Shown piece by piece: positions 56,594-64,000 of a DNA stretch of 64,000 nucleotides (its first letter is position 1; the number at the start of each line of letters is the position of its first letter). The DNA is from Dermatemys mawii. Taxonomy: Eukaryota; Chordata; Testudines; Dermatemydidae. The DNA lies in the NCBI GenBank assembly GCA_007922305.1, contig ML677385.1:6784336-6848335 (forward strand), in the 5' to 3' direction. A model generated the notes under the pieces. That model was not told the origin of the DNA. It worked only from the letters and a program-made list of their open reading frames with translations, and did not search any database. The translations under genes were made by a program, and so were the position numbers.

Positions 56594-57994
56594 TGTAACC
56601 CTTCTGCCCATCAGAGTTGGCAGCAACAAGGGCCGGGTTCAGCATCCAGGGGTTCCATTCCAATACCACAATACAAAACCGGCTCGAGCCCCCACCCAGT
56701 GACCTGGGACAACCATATACCACCCCTCCGGGCGTCTCTAAGAGACATTACTTCCCCTCTCGCAAGCACAGAGTCTGAGTGTACCAAAAGCCTTTTAATA
56801 ACAGAGAGGAACAATGTGGCATTATATAGGGGAAACACCACAAACAGGATTAATAAAAACAAACCAAGAAACAGAAGCCCCGCTCCCAGCAAATAGGCTG
56901 TGTCCTTCCCTTTGGCTCTTGAGTCCCACAACCCCAAAAATCACCCAATAGTCCCAAAAGTCCAACAGCCCAAGAGTCTCTGTTCCTGGTCAGTGCAGAG
57001 TTCAAAAGTCAACCTGCAGAGTCTTACCTCACAGCCTGGGTGGAAATGGAGGGTAGGGCAAGTGGCACCTTACGTGGTCCGGGGCCGACTGCGCCACCTC
57101 TCTGTGGGGTTCCGCTGCAGCCCTCACCATAAGCCGCTCTGCTCCGCCGGCCGTCCCACGAACTGTTCTGCTCTGCCAGTCAATCCGCTAGCTGCTCTAC
57201 CAGCCAACACTCGAACTGCTCTGCTGCGCCAGCCACTCCACCAGCAGCACAAACTGCTCCACTAGCCATCCTGCTAGCTGACACTCGAACTGCTCTGCAG
57301 CATCAGTCACAAACTGCACCCAGGAACTGCTCAACTGAGTCCACTGCTCCACTCTGCTAGCCGCACAAACTGCTTGGTGCCACCAACATGCCTTTAGGCC
57401 CCCCTACTTAACACAGTGCTCAGTGGTTTCAGCTCTTAATTGATTTCAGCTTTTAGTAGGGGGGCCTTAGCACAGGTGCACCAGTGGACCCAAAGTGAAT
57501 TCAGCTCAGCAAGCTGAATCCAAACTTTTAATAGAATCAAAAATGAGCTCTGACACTGCACAGTGGAGAGAGGCAAGGTGCAATAGGCCTGTAGAGTCCT
57601 TAAACACAGCACTCACCAAAAGTTATAGGAACCTGCCCATAGCCTCTCTCAAACCCAGTGAGTTTTGAATGCCTGCCCCTTGCCCAGTGAGTGCTACCTA
57701 GATGATGGTGAATCCCTCCATCATAACAAAGAAGTACATAACAAGTACATGTCCACAGTCCTCGATTCACATAATCAGGGTAACAACACTTTGTCATTTT
57801 TTGCCCCAATAACGGAGAAACTGGGGACCCACAGCAGCCTAAATGACCATTTGGGCTGCTGTGAGCTCAGAGTAGGTGTGGTAGGTGTGCCTATGCAAAT
57901 AAGATCAGCCCCAAAGTTCTTTTCCACAACTCACTGCAATTCCTGCATTTCACCACCAGATGTCAGGGTAGAGCTCATCCTGACATTGCTTACA
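56594..57994. mobile_element. Long LTR-type element
   Basis: Ends TGTAACCCTTCTGCC and ACATTGCTTACA give TG...CA termini. Flanks GTAA (56590-56593) and ATAA (57995-57998) would be a 4-bp duplication with one mismatch. I recognise landmark phrases of a common turtle LTR, such as CAGCAACAAGGGCCGGGTTC and GTGGTCCGGGGCCGACTGCG, followed by a degenerate tandem repeat. 1,401 bp, non-coding. Orientation not determined. Confidence 0.65.
57120..57380. repeat. Degenerate tandem repeat in the LTR
   Basis: Variants of a CACTCGAACTGCTCTGC(T/C) and GCCAGCC(A/G)(C/T)-type theme, about 20-45 bp per unit, occur repeatedly. The units are too diverged to give an exact period by eye. Confidence 0.55.
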
Positions 57995-58084
57995 ATAACA
58001 AGAACTTATTTATGTCATTAAAGCCAGCTGATCTGACTCTGAAAACACTCAGGGAGTCAACAATTGAGTACAAAAATGCCATTA

Positions 58085-58383
58085 CAGTAGACTCTCGATT
58101 ATCCAGGATGATAGGGAAAAATTAATCCTGGTTAATAAAATCCCAGATAATCACCATCCACAGGAAATATGGGGAGTGGGGGTTGGTTCACCAGCCACCC
58201 TACGCTGGGGGGAAGGGGGTGTTTGTTCACTGGCTGCCCTGTGCCCTGGTGGGGGGTTTTTCTGTGTGTGCTTGGGGCAGCAACAAAACCAGAGCCAATC
58301 CTGCGAGTTACATGTATTTTTTTTGACTTCCTGGTTAATCCACATCCTGGTTAACTCAATCCTGGATAATCGAGAGTCTACTG
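58085..58383. mobile_element. pogo/Tigger-type MITE
   Basis: The first 25 bases (CAGTAGACTCTCGATTATCC, then AGGAT) are perfectly inverted at the right end. It is flanked by TA at 58083-58084 and 58384-58385, the target duplication of Tc1/mariner transposons; the end sequence is of the pogo/Tigger type. 299 bp, non-coding, with a G/T-rich centre. Confidence 0.9.
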
Positions 58384-58385
58384 TA

Positions 58386-58766
58386 TTACATAGACATTTT
58401 CAAGATAGACCCACACATTAAGCAGCAGAGGTTGGGGGATTTTGCAAGTGTTCTTTATAATACTTAATAAGTGGAGAGTAATATACAAATATCTAGAATG
58501 CTATATAAGTTCAATTATTGCTAAATAGATGTTTTTCTCAAAGTTTACCATTGTTTCAGGGTTTTTCAAGGTTCACTTCCTTGGACAAAATTCTGACCTG
58601 GTATAAGTATGTGAACTTGTATTAGTTAGAGAGTTACACCTGGTTACATCAAGCTTGAATTTGGACCCATAGATCTACCTGGCTTGTCTCCCGCCTAATA
58701 CAAAACTTTTCGCTCTCCATCTCCACCGAGAGCACAAGGGTTATGTTTTCACATTCTTGTATATAC
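58386..58766. other. Short unassigned stretch
   Basis: AT-rich, nothing recognised. Confidence 0.2.
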
Positions 58767-59470
58767 TGTGGCAAAGCTCTGGCCTTGTCTCTGTGGGTCC
58801 TGCGCTTCCAGGTGGTTTGTGTGAGCCTCAGTGCCTCACTGTGACCCTTCACGGAGCCCCTCTCTCTCCAAGCCAGGGTTACAGTCTACTGAGCCCTTCT
58901 CATCATAAGCCAGCAAAGCGGTTGGTGAGAGAACTCCCACAGTCTCTGTTGTCCCTCTGGGCTTATTTCAAGACACTATAACTTCCTGCTAGGGGCCTGC
59001 CTCCCACTTCCAGGAGGTATCAGTAGAAGCAGGTTGGGGGGAACCCAGGCCCGCCTTCTACTCCGGGTTCCGGCCCAGGGACCCTAATGGTAGTAGCTGT
59101 TGGCAGCCAACCTTTCACTGATAGAGTTGCTACTTTTCCCTGGGCCACTTCCCCACAGCTCTCCCACTTCTCCCTTACCTCAGGTCACAGCAAAGCTTCC
59201 TCTCCTCCAGCTCCTTTCCCCTTGGCTCCCCCCACCTGACTAACTGAGAGGTTTTTAACAAGTTTCAGCCAGCCCGATCGGCTTCAGGTGTCCCAATCAG
59301 GCTAGCTGTTTCTGCTCCTTTCTAGAAGGTTCTTAATTGGCCCCAGGTGTCTTGATTGGCCTGGAGTAGCCTTTGTTTGGTTATCCAGGGAACAGGGACC
59401 TTCACATCCTGAGGCTGATATACCTGCCTGCCAGCACTCTTCTATACCCTTCTGGTCTGACTCCGTCACA
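58767..59470 (-). mobile_element. Solo LTR (family shared with 13257-13949)
   Basis: Starts TGTGGCAAAGCTCTGG and ends GACTCCGTCACA with the 4-bp duplication ATAC at 58763-58766 and 59471-59474. It keeps the terminal GTCACA that has decayed in the copy at 13.3 kb. Same orientation as that copy. A TATA-like GGTATATCAG lies on the minus strand near 59423. No retroviral genes attached. Confidence 0.85.
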
Positions 59471-59734
59471 ATACCTAATACATTTGTAGCTATGCTACTC
59501 AAGGTTGTAGTAACAAAAGAACTCTGTGGTTACTCAGAAAATCCATGGCACCAATACTTTTATTGTTATGCAAAAGTTCACAGCAACACAGCAAGGATCA
59601 AATTCCATCCAAATTCCTGCTCCACACGTTTTCCCCCTAACAACCTTTGACAGGTAGGTTAACAAAAGATTTTGCAGATTTGATACAGACCTTTCATGAG
59701 GTTATCTTTGAAACTGGGAAACAATATACTTGTT
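59471..59734. other. Short unassigned stretch
   Basis: Nothing recognised. Confidence 0.2.
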
Positions 59735-59890
59735 TACAGGGTTGTAGCCATGTAGGTCTATGAGATTCTGATGGTAGTATATTGCTTAGAGACAAAGTGC
59801 ATGAGGTAATATCTTTTATTTTAGAAATTGGGCCAATAAAAGAGAGTACCTCACTCACTTTGTCTCTAAACAATATACTACCATTTTCCT
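59735..59890. repeat. Inverted repeat made from an interspersed repeat
   Basis: Arms 59772-59808 and 59847-59883 are 37 bp each with three mismatches, around a 38-base spacer. The left flank (GGGTTGTAGCCATGTAGGTC) and the phrase GAGACAAAGTGCATGAGGTA are a common turtle interspersed repeat (GTTGTAGCCGTGTTGGTC type). So part of that repeat has been copied in reverse, making a hairpin. Confidence 0.65.
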
Positions 59891-60805
59891 TTCTAGTCCA
59901 CACATATTCAGATTACAATACAAAAGGTTCCTCTTTTTTTATAAATTCCCCCAAGAAACATCACAAAGAAGACTAATACCGAACAGGAACTTCCCAGCTG
60001 AAAAAGTATGTCGGCCAAATGTATTCTTAGAAGTTTCTCATTTTGAGCTTATGCACATGCTGAAGAAAACTCAGCTGTTGCAGTTTCAGCACAATTGCCA
60101 AATCTTTTAGCTTGTAAATGTTTTCCCACTCATCCTATGGCTTTTGGACAGAACATTCATTTTTAGCAGTGCTGTTCTCAATGAAGTAGTTCAGATAGTT
60201 TAACAGGCAAAGCCACAAAAGAAACAGTGACTCAGGTGTCTGAGAAAAATACTCTGTGGACCAATGTTATTACATTTCCATTGAGTATTAACTTTATAGG
60301 TAGTTCTCATGAACTACACGTGAAGTAAGTTACAACTTAGTGTAAGGGAAGCTGAATCATCCTTTAGTAATTTAGACTGAGTGAAGTAAAGAGCTAACGA
60401 ATTGCCACAGTGTGACACACCTATATTTTGTTTTATGACTAACTGTGCCTTAGGTCAACAGATGAAAAAAGCATTTCACACCCTTGTTTGATGTGCAACA
60501 CAAAGGCTTGATCTAAATCAGTTAACATCGCCACCTCAACACCTTACTCCAGCAGTGACTTTGCAGAGCTGTTTTAAAGCTATTTTTATATTCAGTTTTT
60601 TAAATTTTGGCAACTCTAAAAATTCCATTTGGGTGAAGTTGAATTTGGGTACCAGATACCGTTTAAGAAATCGCACTATTTTAGACCAGCTGGGGAACAA
60701 ATAGCTAACTTTGTTTAATAAACTCCACTAAAGGTCAGTAAACCAGCTTTTATGTATACACATGCTGAAAAAGGGGGGCACCAAATAGGTTGTAACTTTG
60801 GTACC
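59891..60805. other. No gene recognised
   Basis: AT-rich, unassigned. Confidence 0.25.
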
Positions 60806-61003
60806 CTAGTCCTTTATATTCCATGGGTCACCTGCAGAATGAACAGTGAGCAGCTCATTCCAGGCCAGAGTCTGGGTATGAATGGTATGAGCCACGCATG
60901 TCAGCCCATAGACCAGTTCCTTGTACAGCTGCCCCTGCAGGGATTGCAGGTGCTCCGGACATGAGTAATCTGCGTGGGTGGTGTATGGGCAGCCCCAGGT
61001 CAA
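60806..61003 (-). other. Unrecognised 65-residue minus-strand frame
   Basis: The frame reads with a protein-like mix of residues (for example CPEHLQSLQGQLYKELVYGL, then HTQTLAWNELLTVHSAGDPW) and no low-complexity bias. I cannot match it to a family. It might be a coding relic of a transposon or an old exon. No convincing splice sites were found at its ends. Confidence 0.25.
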
Positions 61004-61079
61004 TCAGCCTATGTGCTTATGTTTTTGAGACCACTGATCACACTCAAGCACACTTTAAAACACACCGTCTATTTTTTCT

Positions 61080-61740
61080 TGAGCCTCTCCATGAGTGGTG
61101 GGTATCAGCGGCCAGGGAAGGCTGAGCCTCGCCTTGCACAGCTGCCCACAGCCAACCCACTGCCGGACACCTGGGCCATGGTGGCCCTGCTCTGCTTCTT
61201 CCCCTTCCCCGAGGACCCCGCTGCCTACCGCTGCCTACCGCTGCCTGGTGAGTGAGTCCCTCCTCTCCTCACTCCACCCCCCTCCTGAGGTCCCTGCTGC
61301 CCGCCATGACCCTCCTATCCCCCCGCCCCTCCCTGTGAGGCCTCTCTGCCCATCGCTTGCCACATCCATCCTCTCCTCCAGCCCTTCCCCCTCAGGCCCC
61401 TCCCCCGACTTGCTGCTTGCCATGTCCCTCCTCACCCCTGACCCCCTCACCCCCGCGGACAGGAAGTGGCAAACGGCGAGGAGGGATACAGTGAGTGGCG
61501 GGTGAGGAGGGGCGTGTCTCACAGGGAAGTGGGTGGAGGAGAGGAGAGAGACGGTGGACAGGGAGCAGCCTCACGGGAAAGGAGAGGTGGAGGAAAGAAG
61601 GGATGTGGCGGGTTGGGAAGGTTGCAGGGGCGGGAGCGGAGCCTGGGGCAGAGCAGGAGTGGAGCGTGGGTAGGGCCGCAGGCAGAAGCACAGGGTAGGG
61701 AGCTTGCCTCCCCCAGTGGAAGCTTCACCTGCCACCCATG
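61080..61740. repeat. GC-rich repeat with a pyrimidine-to-purine switch
   Basis: 61250-61450 is C/T-rich on the plus strand (CCCTCCTCTCCTCACTCC and similar); 61460-61690 is G/A-rich (GGGTGGAGGAGAGGAGAG). The two halves are partly complementary. A GTGAGTGAGT donor-like motif at about 61249 follows an open stretch, but I recall similar sequence as a turtle repeat, so I do not call an exon. Confidence 0.4.
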
Positions 61741-63285
61741 AGCCTCTCCTAACTCTTATGAAACTTTTTTGTGTTTCTTTTCCATCACAGCTGAATGCAA
61801 GATACTGCTGGCTGCATAGAAACGGCTTCATTTACAGCCATCTCATTCTTCCTGTCTTGTTTACACAGAAGCATCTTAATCCATGTGATCACTTCCCAAA
61901 CAGTGAATTGTTATCTCTGGCAATGAATTATGTCCTCAGGGAGGAACACCCATCCAATTGCTTCTATTTATATGTGCATACTTTGATAGCGAACAGCAGT
62001 GAGGAGAAAATAGTGCCCGACAAGGCACTGGCAAAACAGATTAACTATGCTTAATATTAAATGGGCCAGGCTAAATGATAGGTAGTCTGCGCAAGTGAGA
62101 GAGAGGACACACAGGGCCCCTCCCACCAGAGCTCTCACCCAGGAAACACCCATATGGCAAGTTTTGCCCTGACTTCAGTGGGAGCAGCACTGGGCCCATA
62201 GTACTTGAAAACTTCAGATTAGCTGGGAGTTGCTACTGGGTTTAAAAGTGGCTGAAGGACCATAAATAAATAGCTAATGGCTAGCACCAAGGCACTGAGT
62301 TGTTTATTTGTGGGGGCAGGGGGCGGGAGAAACTACAGTGATTGCTGCGGGAACAATCAATGTAACATTTCCATTAGCCATCTAGGGATAATAGCATGTC
62401 AGTAAGACTTGCAGAGGAGTCTAGAAGTAGGAAAATAAGTCTGTATTGAATTCATGATACCTCTTTGCCAGGGAAGGCTAATGTCAGTAGATGTTATTGG
62501 TTTTTCAACATTTCCAATGCCAGAAATGTGTAAATAGACAAGACCTGCAAAATTCTACTTGATGTGGGTATTTTTTGTTTGATGAAATAAACAATAAAAT
62601 ATCATCAGCTTTATCATTATCATCAAGGTAAGGGACAAGCAAGCAGATGTTATGCCCTGGTCACCTATATTTTAATGACAATTTGGAAGACTGAAATATG
62701 TTTGTCCCTCCCCTTCGCAGTGATGGAGTAAATGCTATGCAACTCCTGCAGAAGCGATCTCCTTTATAAGGAAGGGATACCAACCACAACGTTCAGAACT
62801 GCACCTGGATCCCTATTGGACTGCTCCAAGAGGCCGGACAGTAATATGGAGGGGTTGGAGAGGGTGTTCAGACCCAGCTGGGGGGCTTCACTTAGCCTCT
62901 TATAGAGACAGGAGCTAATAATGACTTTCTAATCTGGATCTGAACCTTCCCAGAATTGAAAGGTGTTCACATGGGAAGTTTGTATTATAACTTACCTCCA
63001 ATCTTCTGTACATGATGTAACCTTCATTCATTTCAGCATGGCTTGGGACAAAGACTTAGAAATCGGGCTGCACTAAGGCAAAAAAGCAAACAAACCCTCA
63101 TTGGGCCAAGAAACACCCTCTTTTCAGAGCCTATGAGTGGGATCTGCAAAGGGACTTTGGTGTTTCGCTGAGCAGCACAATGGCTAACTTTTAGGCACCT
63201 AGAAAATCCCAAGAACAACACTATGACCACAAAGCAAACTGGGAACCGAGGCTCCCTTTACAGTGAATGCGAAGAGGTAGGTGCC
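61741..63285. other. No gene recognised
   Basis: The 116-residue frame at 61704-62054 has no domain. The AT-rich part around 62450-62640 is not obviously repetitive. GGCACCTAGAAAATCCCAA near 63195 resembles a MITE relic of the 11683 type. Confidence 0.25.
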
Positions 63286-63288
63286 TTA

Positions 63289-64000
63289 GGCCTTGGTTAC
63301 ACTTGCACGTTAGAGCACATTAAAGCAGCCCAGTGCGCTCTAACTCACTCCCCATCCACGCTGGCAAGGCACGTAGAGCGCTCTGACCCCATGGCTAGAA
63401 TGCTCCTGGTAATCCACCTCAGTGAATGGAATAACGTTTGATGTGCCCCCGCTGGAGCGCCGTGGCACCAGTGTGAATGCCCTGATCTAACTGGCCTCCA
63501 GAAGTGTCCCTCAATGCCTGTTCTAGCCACTCTGGTCATCAGTTTGAACTCTGCTGCCCTGTCCTCAGGTGACCAACTGTCAGATCCGCCCTTTAAATTC
63601 CCTGGGAATTTTGAAAATCCCCTTCCTGTTTGCTCAGCAAGGCGTGGAGTGCTCTTAGCACATCTTTCCAGGTGACATGCCTCCCTGCGCCAGGCAGTCC
63701 CCGGTACGGAGCAATGGCGAGGTGCTGGACCTCATCAGTGTTTCAGGGGGAGGAAACTGTCCAGTCTCAGCTGCACTCCAGCTGTAGGAATTATGATACC
63801 TACGGGCAGATTAACAAGGACCATTATAGAAAGAGGCTATGACCGGGATGCAGTGCAGTGCAGAGTTAAAGTAAAGGAGCTGCGGAATGTCTACTGCAAA
63901 GCACGCGAGGCGAACGGCCGCTCCAGTGCTGCCCCCATGACCTGCAAATTCTACAAAGAGCTGGACGTGATACTTGGTGATTCCATCTCCACTCCGAAGA
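63289..64000 (+). mobile_element. PIF/Harbinger element, left part (continues past the window)
   Basis: Starts GGCCTTGGTTACACTTGCAC right after TTA at 63286-63288. The next 390 bp are non-coding; the gene that follows starts at 63677. The GGTTACACTT core of the terminus is shared with the MITEs at 38928 and 39616. The right end and the second flank lie outside the window, so completeness is unknown. Confidence 0.7.
63677..64000 (+). pseudogene. Myb/SANT-like DNA-binding protein of a Harbinger element, frameshifted, partial
   Basis: Harbinger elements carry a second gene for a Myb/SANT-like protein that brings the transposase to DNA. An ATG at 63677 opens a frame with VRSNGEVLDLISV. A first frameshift near 63741 leads to GEETVQSQLHSS and YDTYGQI, a second near 63812 (one extra base) to IERGYDRDAVQCRVKVKELR, then AREANGRSS and CKFYKELDVILGD, up to the window edge. 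The order and spacing fit the three-helix domain with its W/L-rich first helix, the RGY(D)RDAxQCRxKxKxLR recognition helix and the C-x-F-[YF]-x-x-L end. The first-helix Trp is not obvious. Both frameshifts disable it. Reading is by eye; sequencing error cannot be excluded. Confidence 0.8.

Noticed and set aside
61095..61253. Possible first exon with ATG and a GTGAGT donor
   Set aside because: Similar GC-rich sequence is known to me as part of a turtle repeat, both strands are open, and nothing downstream continues the frame.

Overview
The window looks like turtle (chelonian) nuclear DNA. It is AT-rich vertebrate sequence crowded with repeat families that I associate with turtle genomes: CR1 LINEs, a MIR-like tRNA-type SINE, hAT elements with CAG-type ends and 8-bp target duplications, PIF/Harbinger elements with GGG(C/T)ATG ends and TAA/TTA duplications, one pogo/Tigger MITE with TA duplications, and several families of solo LTRs. 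Species is not determinable from this. No host protein-coding gene, tRNA, rRNA or CRISPR array could be supported. Nearly all short open frames are chance frames or relics of transposons. The best two non-repeat coding candidates (an exon-like frame ending at a splice donor at 33209, and a 65-residue frame on the minus strand at 60806-61003) are weak. The region is best read as intergenic or deep intronic.

Layout. 1-13 kb: MIR-like SINEs, one split by a Harbinger MITE; hAT copies at 7.8 and 8.5 kb; a CR1 3' tail with a hAT inside (9.4-10.4 kb). 13-26 kb: a solo LTR at 13.3 kb, a LINE relic at 14.2 kb, three solo LTRs almost touching at 17.4-21.0 kb, LTR-like sequence at 22.6-23.3 kb, and an L2-like LINE split by a solo LTR with a perfect 5-bp duplication. 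26-41 kb: a minisatellite, a CR1 containing a hAT that contains another hAT, a decayed HARBI1-type transposase at 36.3-37.0 kb, and three Harbinger elements in a row at 38.7-40.3 kb. 41-54 kb: SINEs (one split by a MITE), a second copy of the 8.5-kb hAT MITE in reverse, and two CR1 tails. 54-64 kb: a CR1 interrupted by two hAT elements (one carrying a CpG-rich tandem repeat), a long LTR, a Tigger MITE, a second copy of the 13.3-kb LTR, and, running off the right edge, a Harbinger element whose Myb/SANT-like gene is still legible.

How the parts relate. PIF/Harbinger transposons normally need two proteins, a DDE transposase and a Myb/SANT-like DNA-binding protein. Relics of both occur here, on separate elements. 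The right-edge element shares its terminal motif with the two MITEs at 38.9-40.3 kb, so its family is a plausible source of the proteins that moved them. The most distinctive pattern is that three different Harbinger-type MITEs sit at the same TTA position of MIR-like SINE copies. Family names rest on motif recognition by eye; a RepeatMasker run with a turtle library is the decisive check.
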